This document shows, one piece after another, positions 17,084 to 25,583 of a DNA stretch of 36,475 nucleotides; within the stretch, counting starts at the first letter, position 1; the number at the start of each line of letters is the position of its first letter. Under the pieces are notes generated by a model that worked only from the letters and a program-made list of their open reading frames with translations, searched no databases and was not told the DNA's origin. A program made the position numbers and the translations under genes. Source of the stretch: Paracoccus sp. (in: a-proteobacteria) (lineage in GTDB: Bacteria > Pseudomonadota > Alphaproteobacteria > Rhodobacterales > Rhodobacteraceae); NCBI RefSeq assembly GCF_030604785.1, contig NZ_JAUVVF010000037.1, forward strand, positions 1 through 36,475, in the 5' to 3' direction.

Positions 17084-17865
17084 CCCAGCAACCGCCGCAT
17101 CATCGGGCTGTCCGGATCGGCCAGCCCGTCCACCACATCGAAATGATGCCGTCCCGGATCGACCACGCATTCCGTCGCGGCCCCCATCCCGGCCCACAGA
17201 TCGGCCAGAACCCGAGCCTGCCGCAGAAATTCGGGCCGTTCAGCGCCGCCGACCCAGACTGTGACGGGGATGCCCTCTCGCGGGGTCAGCAGGGCCGGGC
17301 TTTCGGCCAGCGCCTCGGGCAGGTCCAGCGCCAGCGTCGCGTTCATCGCGGTCCGCATCAGCGGGCGCAGATCGGACAGGGGCGAGATCGGCATGCAGGC
17401 CGTCACCCGCGCCGCGACCGAGTCGGGCAGCACGCCGGGGCAGATCATGCGCGCGGCCAGATGCCCGCCCGCCGAATGGCCGGTGATGGCGATGGGGCCG
17501 GAGATCAGGGCAGCCGTCTCGGCGATGCTGGCGACGACCTCGGCGGTCATGGCGGCGATCCGCGCCCCGGGCGCCAGCGGATAGGCGGGCATGAGGCAGG
17601 CCCAGCCCCGCGCCAGCGCCCCCGCCGCCAGATGCGACCAGTCGCCGGGACCAAAGCGCATCCAGTAGCCGCCATGAACAAAGACCATCAGCCCGCGCGC
17701 ATCCCCTGCGGGCAGGAACAGATGCCCGCCGCGCAGCGCCTGCGGTGGGTGGGCGTCACGAAAGGCTGTGGCTGCGGCATGCCAGCGGGCGGGGTAGCCC
17801 TCGCCCCCCGCGATATGGGCGGCGTTGGCATAGGCGTCGTCCCAGTCGGTGACCTGATAGAGCAT
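17080..17865 (-). CDS. Alpha/beta hydrolase, likely kynurenine formamidase (KynB-like)
   Basis: 261 residues. The alpha/beta-hydrolase signs are HGGYWMRFGP (64-73, oxyanion hole), nucleophile S131 in GHSAGGHLA, and a histidine pair at 240-241 near the C-terminus as the likely catalytic histidine. The fold matches arylformamidase/esterase-type enzymes that hydrolyse N-formylkynurenine to kynurenine plus formate. Function is inferred mainly from the divergent kynureninase gene 62 bases away. A generic carboxylesterase is the alternative. The gagggggaa sequence before the ATG is a good ribosome-binding site. Its stop shares CTAG with the YbaK-type gene. Confidence 0.8.
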   Translation of the reverse strand: MLYQVTDWDDAYANAAHIAGGEGYPARWHAAATAFRDAHPPQALRGGHLFLPAGDARGLMVFVHGGYWMRFGPGDWSHLAAGALARGWACLMPAYPLAPGARIAAMTAEVVASIAETAALISGPIAITGHSAGGHLAARMICPGVLPDSVAARVTACMPISPLSDLRPLMRTAMNATLALDLPEALAESPALLTPREGIPVTVWVGGAERPEFLRQARVLADLWAGMGAATECVVDPGRHHFDVVDGLADPDSPMMRRLLG

Positions 17866-17906
17866 CGTCTTCCCCCTCTTTCAGGCAGCGAAACCCCCTG
17901 CTAGCG

Positions 17907-17914
17907 TGACGTCA
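17907..17914. promoter_or_regulatory. TGACGTCA palindrome in the kynB/kynU divergent gap
   Basis: An 8-bp perfect palindrome 13 bases before the kynU ATG, within a 62-bp region that must hold both promoters. It could be an operator half or chance. No regulator gene is adjacent. Confidence 0.25.
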
Positions 17915-17927
17915 AGAGGAGACAGAG

Positions 17928-19115
17928 ATGACCGATTTCGCCCGCACTCGCCAAGCCTTTCACCTGCCGCAGGGGATCACCTATCTGGACGGCAATTCCC
18001 TTGGCCCGATGCCCAAGGCCGCGACGGATCGCGTCGCGCGGATGATGGCCGACGAATGGTCGGAAATGCTGATCACCGGCTGGAACCGGGCGGGCTGGAT
18101 GGACCAGCCGGGCCGGGTGGGCGACCGGATCGCGCGGCTGATCGGCGCGGGGCCGGGGCAGGTCGTGATGGGCGACACGCTGTCGGTCAAGGTGTTTCAG
18201 GCCGTCAGCGCCGCGCGCGCATTGCGCCCCGACCGGCGGGTGATCCTGTCCGATAGCGGGAACTTCCCCTCGGACCTCTATGTGGCCGAGGGGCTGGCCC
18301 GCGCGGTCGGCGCCGAATTGCGCGTCGTGGCCCCCGGGGATGTCGAGGCCGCCATCACCCCCGATCTGGCGGTGCTGATGCTGACCGAGGTCGATTATCG
18401 CACCGGCCGCCGCCACGACATGGCCGCCCTGACGGCCTTGGCGCATCGGGCGGGCGCGCTGACGGTCTGGGATCTGGCCCATTCGGCGGGTGCGGTCGAT
18501 GTGGACCTCTTGGGCGCGGATGCCGATTTCGCGGTGGGCTGCACCTACAAATACCTCAATGGCGGGCCCGGCGCGCCCGCCTTCATCTGGACGCATCCTC
18601 GGCTTGAGGATCAGGCGCAACCCATCCTGCAAGGCTGGCTTGGCCATGCCGCGCCCTTTGCGTTTGATCTGGATTACCGCCCCGCGCCGGGCATCCAGCG
18701 GATGCGGGTCGGCACGCCGCCGGTCATCGCGCTGGCCGCGCTGGAGGCCGCGATGGATGTCTGGGATCAGGTGGACATGGCCGATCTGCGTGCCGCATCC
18801 ATCGCGCTGAGCGAACGTTTCATCGCGGGGGTCGAGGCTGAATGTCCGGGCCTCATCCTCAATTCGCCGCGCGACCCGGCCCGGCGCGGCTCTCAGGTGG
18901 GCTTCCGCCATCCCCAGGGCTACGCGGTGATGCAGGCGCTGATCGCCCAGGGCGTGATCGGCGATTTCCGCGCGCCCGACGTGCTGCGCTTCGGCTTCGC
19001 GCCGCTTTACAACAGCGCCGAGGATGTCGACCACGCCGTCGCAGTGCTGGCCGGCATCCTGCGCGAGGGGTCCTGGGACCGGCCCGAGTTTCACCGCAAG
19101 GCGGCCGTGACCTGA
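17928..19115 (+). CDS. kynU: Kynureninase
   Basis: 395-residue PLP enzyme that splits kynurenine into anthranilate and alanine (or 3-hydroxykynurenine into 3-hydroxyanthranilate). Visible are YLDGNSLGP (19-27), SDSGNFPSDLY, D182 and H185 in WDLAHSAG, the PLP lysine K208 in GCTYKYLNGGPG, and GWLGH plus the MRVGTPP segment. An aagaggagac ribosome-binding site precedes the ATG. It is divergent from the formamidase-like gene; the two catalyse consecutive steps of tryptophan catabolism. No tryptophan dioxygenase gene is in the window. Confidence 0.95.
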   Translation: MTDFARTRQAFHLPQGITYLDGNSLGPMPKAATDRVARMMADEWSEMLITGWNRAGWMDQPGRVGDRIARLIGAGPGQVVMGDTLSVKVFQAVSAARALRPDRRVILSDSGNFPSDLYVAEGLARAVGAELRVVAPGDVEAAITPDLAVLMLTEVDYRTGRRHDMAALTALAHRAGALTVWDLAHSAGAVDVDLLGADADFAVGCTYKYLNGGPGAPAFIWTHPRLEDQAQPILQGWLGHAAPFAFDLDYRPAPGIQRMRVGTPPVIALAALEAAMDVWDQVDMADLRAASIALSERFIAGVEAECPGLILNSPRDPARRGSQVGFRHPQGYAVMQALIAQGVIGDFRAPDVLRFGFAPLYNSAEDVDHAVAVLAGILREGSWDRPEFHRKAAVT

Positions 19116-19138
19116 CGCCATCGTGACCCGTCCGGGGT

Positions 19139-19175
19139 CGTATCGGGATTTACGCATGTATGCCCGCCCGATACG
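19139..19175. promoter_or_regulatory. Inverted repeat in the dsbA leader
   Basis: CGTATCGGG (19139-19147) and CCCGATACG (19167-19175) are perfect 9-bp arms separated by 19 bases, in the 90-bp gap between kynU and the DsbA-like gene. There is no T-run, so an operator or leader structure is likelier than a terminator. Confidence 0.4.
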
Positions 19176-19205
19176 CCAAGGGGACAGACCGCGAAAGGAC
19201 AAGCC

Positions 19206-19829
19206 ATGCCGACCCGCCGCAGCCTTCTGACCACCGCCAGCGCCGGGCTGGCGCTGTCGGCCCTGCCTGCGAACGCCCAACGCGCCAATCCCATGCCCGA
19301 GGAAATCCGCCGTGTGCTGGAACGCGACGACACCTCGCCTGTGCTGGGCAATCCCGACGGCAACGTCACGCTGAGCGAGTTCTTCGACTACAATTGCCCG
19401 CATTGCCGCACGATGATGCCCCGCATCCAGGCGCTGATCGGCGAGGATCCGAACCTGCGCGTCGTATTCCGCGAATGGCCGATCTTCGGGCCAGGATCGG
19501 ATTTCGCGGCGCGGGCGTCGCTGGCCTCGCTGTCGATGGGGCGCTACTGGCAGATGCATTCGCGCCTGCTGTCCACCCGCCAGCGGATCGAACGTCCCGT
19601 CGTGCTGCGCGTTGCGCGCGAGATCGGCCTGGACGAGACCGCCCTGCGGGCCGAGATGGACAGCGACCGGATCGAGCGGCACATCTCGATGACCTATCTT
19701 CTGGGCGACCATATGGGTCTGGCGGGAACGCCGACCTTTGTCTGCGGCGACGAGGCTGCCTTTGGTGCCCTGAGCATGGACGATCTGCGCGGGCTGGTCG
19801 CGCGGGGCCGCCAGACGCTTGGCGTCTAG
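19206..19829 (+). CDS. DsbA-family periplasmic thiol:disulfide oxidoreductase
   Basis: 207 residues. The N-terminus PTRRSLLTTASAG to ALPANA is a twin-arginine-like signal peptide cleaved near residue 24. The thioredoxin-fold active site CPHC is at 64-67 in the context EFFDYNCPHCR, which is typical of the Com1/ScsC-like DsbA branch. The cis-proline is P176 in GTPTF. It introduces or isomerises disulfides in exported proteins. It is in the same direction as kynU but separated by a leader with an inverted repeat, so it probably has its own promoter. It converges with aminopeptidase P, with only 12 bases between the stops. Confidence 0.92.
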   Translation: MPTRRSLLTTASAGLALSALPANAQRANPMPEEIRRVLERDDTSPVLGNPDGNVTLSEFFDYNCPHCRTMMPRIQALIGEDPNLRVVFREWPIFGPGSDFAARASLASLSMGRYWQMHSRLLSTRQRIERPVVLRVAREIGLDETALRAEMDSDRIERHISMTYLLGDHMGLAGTPTFVCGDEAAFGALSMDDLRGLVARGRQTLGV

Positions 19830-19841
19830 CGGCGCCTTGGG

Positions 19842-21638
19842 TCAAAGCGGCTCGGTCGCGGCAATCAGCCAGTCGCGTTCGGCCTCGTCCAGATCGCCCG
19901 CCAGTTCGATCCGCACGCGCATGTGGTAATCGTCCAGCCATGCCCGTTCCTCGGGGGCCAGCGCGGCCCGGTCGATCAGGCGGCGGTCGATCGGGCAGAG
20001 GGTCAGCGTCTCGAAACCCAGCATGGCGCGACCGGGTTCGGCATCGGCCTCGGTCACGATCACGAGGTTCTCGATCCGGATGCCGAAGCTGCCCTCGCGG
20101 TAATAGCCCGGTTCGTTCGACAGGATCATGCCGGGCCGCAGCGCCATGTCGCTGGCCCGGCTGATCCGGGCCGGACCTTCATGGACGCACAGCGCCGCGC
20201 CGACCCCGTGGCCGGTGCCGTGGTCGAAATCCATCCCCTGCGCCCACAGGAATTGCCGCGCCAGCGCGTCCAGATGCGCACCGCCCACGCCACGCGGAAA
20301 CCGCGCCCGGCTAAGCGCGATCAGCCCGCGCAGCACGGCTGTGACGGGCGCCACCGCATCGGCCCGCGCCTGCCCAAGCGCCAGCGTGCGGGTGATGTCG
20401 GTTGTCCCATCCGCATACTGGCCGCCCGAATCCACCAGCAGCAGGTCGCCCGGCGTCAGGCGGCGATTGGTCGCCTCGGTCACGCGGTAATGGACGATGG
20501 CGCCGTTCGGCCCCGCACCCATGATCGTGTCGAAGCTGATATCCAGGATCCCGGCCTCGCGGCGCAGATCCTCGAGGCGGCGCACCACGTCGATCTCGGT
20601 CAGCGAGGCGTGGTCCTGCGCGTCCAGCCAGGCCAGAAAGCGCACCATCGCCAGCCCGTCGCGGCGATGGGCGGCGCGCATCCCGGCCAGTTCGGCGGCG
20701 TTCTTCACGGCCTTGGGCAGGATCGCCGGATCGGGGCCGCGCGCGATGGCGGTGCCTGCAGCCTCTAGGATGCGGAATGCCGCTTCGGGCGCGCTGCCTG
20801 GGTCCAGGCGGACGGGGCCTTCCAGATCGGTCAGCGCGGCGGCCAGACCGTCGGGTGGAAGGATCGAGACCTCGTTGCCCAGATGGGCGCGCAGGCTGTC
20901 GTCGAACTTGCCGGCATCCGCGAACAGCGCGACCTGTCCGCTATCGGACAGGACCGCGAAGCTCTGCACCACCGGATTGCGCGGCAGGTCGCTGCCCCGG
21001 ATGTTCAGCAGCCACGAGATGGAATCGGGCAGGTTCATCAGCGCCGAGGCATGGCCCGCAGCCTTCAGCTCTGCCGCCAGCCGCGCGCGCTTCTGTGCGG
21101 CGCTTTCGCCCGCCAGATCGTCCGCGTGGACGCGCGCCGCCCCGACCGGAGGGGCCGGGCGATCCGGCCAGATCGCATCCACCGGGTTGTCTTCCAGCGC
21201 GATCAGCGCGATGCCGGTTCCGTGCAGGGCCTTTTCGAGCCCCTCGATATCGCGGCGGGTGTGCAGCCAGGGGTCGAAACCCACTCGGCCGCCCTGAGGC
21301 AATCCCTCGCGCAGCCAGTCCGAGGGGCAGGTCTCGGGCCAGTTCACCGGCGCAAAATGGCGCAGGTCGATCTGGTCGCGCACCTGCACGCGGTAGCGGC
21401 CGTCGATGAAGACCCCCGCCCGGTCGGCCAGCACCACGGCAAAGCCCGCGCTTCCGGTGAAGCCCGTCAGCCAAGCCAGCCGCGCATCGGCATCGGCGAC
21501 ATATTCGCCCTGATGCGCGTCGGCGCGCGGCACGATCACGCCATCAAGGCCGCGCGCCGCCATTTCGGCCCTCAGCGCGTCGAGGCGGGCGCCGTGATCG
21601 CCCCCCCCGGCCGGATCATCGAATTGCTGGAAGCTCAC
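19842..21638 (-). CDS. Xaa-Pro aminopeptidase (aminopeptidase P, M24B)
   Basis: 598 residues in the long three-domain form. It starts with GTG overlapping the stop of the UPF0173 gene by 4 bases (GTGA); the frame continues upstream to 21869 but only as a shadow of that gene. Two creatinase-N domains fill about 15-310. The pita-bread catalytic domain holds all five metal ligands: D403 (VDSGG), D414 (GTTDITRT), H477 (HGTGHGVG), E509 (NEPGYY) and E523 (RIENL). It removes an N-terminal residue preceding proline, probably in the cytoplasm, since no signal peptide is seen. Confidence 0.93.
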   Translation of the reverse strand: MSFQQFDDPAGGGDHGARLDALRAEMAARGLDGVIVPRADAHQGEYVADADARLAWLTGFTGSAGFAVVLADRAGVFIDGRYRVQVRDQIDLRHFAPVNWPETCPSDWLREGLPQGGRVGFDPWLHTRRDIEGLEKALHGTGIALIALEDNPVDAIWPDRPAPPVGAARVHADDLAGESAAQKRARLAAELKAAGHASALMNLPDSISWLLNIRGSDLPRNPVVQSFAVLSDSGQVALFADAGKFDDSLRAHLGNEVSILPPDGLAAALTDLEGPVRLDPGSAPEAAFRILEAAGTAIARGPDPAILPKAVKNAAELAGMRAAHRRDGLAMVRFLAWLDAQDHASLTEIDVVRRLEDLRREAGILDISFDTIMGAGPNGAIVHYRVTEATNRRLTPGDLLLVDSGGQYADGTTDITRTLALGQARADAVAPVTAVLRGLIALSRARFPRGVGGAHLDALARQFLWAQGMDFDHGTGHGVGAALCVHEGPARISRASDMALRPGMILSNEPGYYREGSFGIRIENLVIVTEADAEPGRAMLGFETLTLCPIDRRLIDRAALAPEERAWLDDYHMRVRIELAGDLDEAERDWLIAATEPL

Positions 21639-22327
21639 AGCGTGATCGCCTTCATCACCTCGGGTTCGATCACGGTGACGCCGGGCAGCCCGTCGATCAG
21701 CGCCTGCGCGGATTGCTCCAGCGCGGGGAAAGTCTTGTAATGGCACGGGATCACCGTCTTGAAGTTGAAGTAGCGCCTGGCCGCATAGGCCGCGCGCGCC
21801 ATGTCCATGGTGAAATGCCCGCCCGCCGACAGGATGCCGATATCGGGCTTGTGCAGGTCGCCCATCCATTCCATGTCGGCCATGATGTCGGTGTCGCCCG
21901 AGACATAGATCACATGGTCCTCGCCCGCGATCATGTAGCCCGACTCATGGCCCGCATAGATCGGCCCGTCCGGCCCGCCAAGCGAGCTGGAATGGCTGGC
22001 ATTGACCATCGTGACCCTGGCGCCGCCCAGATCGACCGTGCCGCCCTTGTTGAAGCCGATGCCCTCGATCCCCTCGGCCGATTCCCAATGGCTGATCAGG
22101 TCGTAGATGCCCACGACCGGCACGCCCAGTTCGCGCGCCAGGGCCAGCGTGTCGCCGGTATGGTCGCCATGACCATGGGTGATCAGGATATGGGTCGCGC
22201 CCGCGACGGCCTCGTCCCGCGCCTCGGCGGGAAAGAGCGGGTTCCCGGTGAACCACGGATCGATCAGGATCACCGCATTCTCGATGTCCAGACGAAAGCC
22301 GGAATGGCCAAGCCAGGTCAGTTTCAT
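21635..22327 (-). CDS. UPF0173-type metal-dependent hydrolase
   Basis: 230-residue metallo-beta-lactamase-fold protein. The zinc-binding H-x-H-x-D-H is THGHGDHTGD (H51, H53, D55, H56). The N-terminus MKLTWLGHSGFRLD and the later YVSGDTDIM and CHYKTFP segments match the UPF0173/YtkL group, whose physiological substrate is not settled. A strong aaggaggatct ribosome-binding site precedes the ATG. It is translationally coupled to aminopeptidase P. Confidence 0.9.
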   Translation of the reverse strand: MKLTWLGHSGFRLDIENAVILIDPWFTGNPLFPAEARDEAVAGATHILITHGHGDHTGDTLALARELGVPVVGIYDLISHWESAEGIEGIGFNKGGTVDLGGARVTMVNASHSSSLGGPDGPIYAGHESGYMIAGEDHVIYVSGDTDIMADMEWMGDLHKPDIGILSAGGHFTMDMARAAYAARRYFNFKTVIPCHYKTFPALEQSAQALIDGLPGVTVIEPEVMKAITL

Positions 22328-22396
22328 CAGATCCTCCTTCGCGCTTTGCGGCAGGTTAGCCCTGCTTGCGGGCCCTGACCAGAACCCGCGGCCGCG

Positions 22397-24145
22397 TCAA
22401 AGGTTGCCCACCGGCGCGGCATCGTCCAGCCGCAGGCGCAGCCTTTCGCGCCCGCCCCAGTTCGACACTTCCAGCTTGCCCGCCAGATGAAAGCGCCGCC
22501 CCTTGGCGCCGATCAGGCCGGGGCCAAGGGGACCGTCCATCGCGCCCCAGGCCACGGCCTCCAGCGGCGGGCTGCCGGGGCTGCGGAATTGCAGGCGCAG
22601 ATGCCGGTCGCCCATCGTGGCGGCGCTGTCGATCAGCTGATCGGCAAAGGCGAAACGCGGCGCCGGGGCGGCTTGGCCGAAGGGGCCGGCATCCTCCAGC
22701 AGGCGGAACATCTCGATCGTGGCGCCCGACGGCTCCAGCAGGCCCGAGATCCGCAGATCCCCCGCCCCCGTGCGCCCGGCCAGATCGCGGGCGATCAACT
22801 CGGCCAGGCGGTCCATCGCAGCGGGGATCCTGGCCTCCTCGACGGTCAGGCCGGCGGCCATCTCGTGTCCGCCGCCCTTCAGCAGCAGCCCTTCGCGCGC
22901 CAGGCGCTGGATCGCGCGGCCCAGATCGACGCCGGGAACCGAACGCGCGCTGCCCTTGCCGATCCCGCCCTCGACCCCGATCACGACCGAGGGCAGGTCG
23001 GTCGCCTCCTTCACCCGCGCGGCGACGATGCCCACCACGCCCGGATGCCAGCCGGGACCGGCGGCCCAGGACAGACGCTGATCGCCGCGCGCCTCGACCT
23101 GGGCCACGGCCTCCTCGCGAACGGCGGCCTCGATGGCGCGGCGGTCGCGGTTCAACTCGTCCAGTTGCCGCGCCAATTCGCCCGCATCGCGCGGATCGCG
23201 GCAGGACAGGCACAAGGCGCCCAGATCGGCGCGCCCGACGCGACCCCCGGCATTGATGCGCGGCCCCAGCAGGAAGCCCAGATGAAACGCGCTCGGCGCG
23301 CCGTCCAGCCGCGCGATATCCGACAGCGCCACCAGCCCCGCCCGCTGGCGCCGCGCCATCACGGCCAGCCCCTGCCGCACGAAGGCGCGGTTCACGCCGA
23401 CCAGAGGCGCCACATCCGCCACCGTCGCCAGCGCGACCAGATCCAGCATCGCCATCAGATCGGGCTCGCGCAGGCCCCGCGCGCGCAGGACGCGCCCCGC
23501 CTGCACCAGCGTCAGGAACACCACCCCCGCGGCGCAGAGATGGCCAAGGGCGCCATCCTCGTCCATGCGGTTCGGGTTAACCACGGCCAGGGCGGGGGGA
23601 AGGGTCTCGCCGCCCAGATGGTGGTCCAGCACGACGACATCGCAGCCCGTCGCGGCCGCCAGTGCGTCATGGGACAGCGTTCCGCAATCGACGCAGACGA
23701 TCAGGTCATTCGCCTCGGCCAGCTTGGCCATGGCGGGGGCGTTGGGGCCATAGCCCTCGTCGATCCGGTCTGGCACATAGAGGCTGGCCTGCCGCCCCAG
23801 CTGATGCAGCCAGTCCAGCAGCAGCGCGGCCGATGAACCGCCATCCACATCGTAATCTGCGAAGATGGCGATCCGCTGGCTGGACACGGCCGCCTCGACC
23901 AGCCGTTCGGCCGCTGCCGCCATGTCGCGCAGGGTCAGGGGGTCGGGCAGCAGGTCGCGCAGCTTGGGCGCCAGAAAGCCGGGCGCCTCTTCGGGCGCGA
24001 CGGACCGCTCGGCCAGAACCCGCGCCACCGGCAGGGGCAGGGCGGCCTGCTGCGCCAGACCCTCGGCCCGGCGTTCAAGCGCGGGCTCGGGCCCGACCCA
24101 TCGCCGCCCGGTCAACGAGCTGTCGATGCCCAGAAACGCCGTCAT
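22397..24145 (-). CDS. recJ: Single-stranded-DNA-specific exonuclease RecJ
   Basis: 582 residues from the ATG; an in-frame GTG four codons upstream (24157) is an alternative start. This 5'-3' exonuclease acts in recombination and mismatch repair. The DHH-phosphoesterase motifs are ADYDVDG (96-102), VDCG (152-155) and LDHH (173-176). The DHHA1 domain includes GIGKGSARSVPG and the GGHEMAAG motif, and a C-terminal OB-like domain ends in the WGGRERLRLRLDDA segment. It follows glpX after a short gap with two hairpins, one of which lies just before the start codon. Confidence 0.95.
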   Translation of the reverse strand: MTAFLGIDSSLTGRRWVGPEPALERRAEGLAQQAALPLPVARVLAERSVAPEEAPGFLAPKLRDLLPDPLTLRDMAAAAERLVEAAVSSQRIAIFADYDVDGGSSAALLLDWLHQLGRQASLYVPDRIDEGYGPNAPAMAKLAEANDLIVCVDCGTLSHDALAAATGCDVVVLDHHLGGETLPPALAVVNPNRMDEDGALGHLCAAGVVFLTLVQAGRVLRARGLREPDLMAMLDLVALATVADVAPLVGVNRAFVRQGLAVMARRQRAGLVALSDIARLDGAPSAFHLGFLLGPRINAGGRVGRADLGALCLSCRDPRDAGELARQLDELNRDRRAIEAAVREEAVAQVEARGDQRLSWAAGPGWHPGVVGIVAARVKEATDLPSVVIGVEGGIGKGSARSVPGVDLGRAIQRLAREGLLLKGGGHEMAAGLTVEEARIPAAMDRLAELIARDLAGRTGAGDLRISGLLEPSGATIEMFRLLEDAGPFGQAAPAPRFAFADQLIDSAATMGDRHLRLQFRSPGSPPLEAVAWGAMDGPLGPGLIGAKGRRFHLAGKLEVSNWGGRERLRLRLDDAAPVGNL

Positions 24146-24164
24146 TGTTTTCTTCACTCAGTTA

Positions 24165-24184
24165 TTCCGGGGATGTCCCCGGAA
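24165..24184. repeat. Perfect hairpin before recJ
   Basis: TTCCGGGG-atgt-CCCCGGAA, an 8-bp perfect stem with a 4-base loop in the 67-bp glpX-recJ gap. It ends about 20 bases before the recJ ATG and can cover the only GGAA purine stretch there. It could act as an attenuator, a processing site or a block to ribosome access. Confidence 0.5.
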
Positions 24185-24192
24185 CGGGGACG

Positions 24193-24207
24193 GGGGGCAG
24201 CGCCCCC
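24193..24207. repeat. Hairpin just after the glpX stop
   Basis: GGGGGC-agc-GCCCCC, a 6-bp all-GC stem with a 3-base loop, lying six bases downstream of the glpX stop on the minus strand. It has no T-run. It forms a tandem pair with the hairpin at 24165-24184. Confidence 0.45.
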
Positions 24208-24212
24208 ATACC

Positions 24213-25178
24213 TCACTTCACCGGGTTGCGATAGATCATGCGGCGCACCGATCCGGTCTTGGACCGCATCAGGATCGTCTCGGTGGTCAGGTAGCCCGGC
24301 TCGCGCTTGACGCCCGCCACGATCGAGCCGTTGGTCACGCCCGTCGCCGCAAAGATCACATCCGCCGTCACCAGTTCGTCGCGGCTGTAGATGCGGTCCA
24401 GTTCGGTGATGCCGGCCTTGCGGGCGCGGCCCTTCTCGTCCTCGTTGCGGAACAAGAGCCGGCCCCACATCTGCCCGCCCATGCATTTCAGCGCGGCAGC
24501 GGCCAGAACGCCCTCGGGCGCCCCGCCCGAACCCATATACATATCGATGCCGGTCAGCTCGGCCTCGGCGCAGTGGATCACGCCCGCCACGTCGCCATCG
24601 GTGATCAGGCGGATCGCCGCGCCGGTCTCGCGGACCTCGGCGATCATGTCCTCGTGGCGCGGACGTTCGAGGATGCAGACGGTGATGTCGCTGTCCGCGC
24701 AGCCGCGCGCGCGGGCCAGGGCGCGAACGCGTTCGGCTGGGCTCATGTCGAGGCTGACCACGTCGACCGGATAGCCCGGGCCCACGGCCAGCTTGTCCAT
24801 ATAGACGTCCGGCGCGTGCAGCAGCGTGCCGCGCGGGGCCATGGCGATCACGGTCAGCGCGTTCGGCATGTCCTTGGCGGTCAGGGTCGTGCCCTCCAGC
24901 GGGTCCAGGGCGATGTCCACCTCGGGGCCTTCGCCGGTGCCGACCTCTTCGCCGATATACAGCATCGGCGCCTCGTCCCGCTCGCCCTCGCCGATCACGA
25001 CGACGCCCTTGATGTCCAGCTTGTTCAACTGGTCGCGCATCGCGTTCACGGCGGCCTGGTCGGCGGCCTTCTCGTCGCCGCGGCCGATCAGCCGGGCCGA
25101 GGCATGGGCGGCGGCCTCGCTGACACGGGCCAAGCCCAGAGACAGCATGCGATCGTTGAAATCCTTCGGCGCGGTCAT
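24213..25178 (-). CDS. glpX: Class II fructose-1,6-bisphosphatase
   Basis: 321 residues. Li-sensitive phosphatase of gluconeogenesis, and of the Calvin cycle where present. Family motifs are VIGEGERDEAPML (62-73) and LDPLEGTT (91-98), both metal-binding, with GSGGAPEGVLAAAAL for substrate binding. The start lies behind a purine-rich ggagagagggacgaggga tract containing a GAGGGAC-type repeat. In related bacteria glpX commonly sits between a homoserine dehydrogenase gene and recJ. Here recJ is present but the upstream neighbour is bolA. Confidence 0.95.
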   Translation of the reverse strand: MTAPKDFNDRMLSLGLARVSEAAAHASARLIGRGDEKAADQAAVNAMRDQLNKLDIKGVVVIGEGERDEAPMLYIGEEVGTGEGPEVDIALDPLEGTTLTAKDMPNALTVIAMAPRGTLLHAPDVYMDKLAVGPGYPVDVVSLDMSPAERVRALARARGCADSDITVCILERPRHEDMIAEVRETGAAIRLITDGDVAGVIHCAEAELTGIDMYMGSGGAPEGVLAAAALKCMGGQMWGRLLFRNEDEKGRARKAGITELDRIYSRDELVTADVIFAATGVTNGSIVAGVKREPGYLTTETILMRSKTGSVRRMIYRNPVK

Positions 25179-25259
25179 GTCCCTCGTCCCTCTCTCCTTG
25201 GGTTCAAGCGGGTTTTAGGAGGGCCGGGCGGCAGCGGCAAGCCTGCGCGCGCTAACGGT

Positions 25260-25514
25260 TCAGCTTTCCGCCAGTTCCAGCGCAAGCGCATGAATCCGCG
25301 GCACGATGTCGCCCAGTGTGGCATGGACAAGGCGATGCCGCTCGATCCGGCTGAGGCCCGCAAGGCGCGGGCTGGCCATGCGGATGCGGAAATGGGTCTG
25401 CCCACCTTCGCGGAAACCGGCATGGCCGCGATGGGCTTCGCTTTCGTCCAGCACCTCCAGCCGGGTCGGCTCCAGCGCCGAAAGGCGGGCGATCATTTCC
25501 GTCGCGATTGTCAT
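25260..25514 (-). CDS. bolA: BolA-family protein
   Basis: 84 residues. It matches the small BolA fold: LEVLDESEAHRGHAGF (19-34, with possible Fe-S ligating histidines) and the helical RIERHRLVHATLGD segment. Members partner monothiol glutaredoxins in Fe-S/redox signalling, and some act as transcription factors. It is divergent from the J-domain gene across 69 bp, an arrangement common in Rhodobacterales. The 81-bp gap on its 3' side (25179-25259) shows no clear terminator. Confidence 0.92.
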   Translation of the reverse strand: MTIATEMIARLSALEPTRLEVLDESEAHRGHAGFREGGQTHFRIRMASPRLAGLSRIERHRLVHATLGDIVPRIHALALELAES

Positions 25515-25583
25515 TCGTCAAGCCCTTTCATGTCCCGCCAAATAGCCTAAACTGCCGCCTCCGAGTCGCAAAGGTGCCCTGAC

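Noticed and set aside
19813..19827. AGACGC-ttg-GCGTCT hairpin at the end of the DsbA-like gene as a terminator
   Set aside because: Only a 6-bp stem, inside coding sequence and without a T-run; probably chance in GC-rich DNA.
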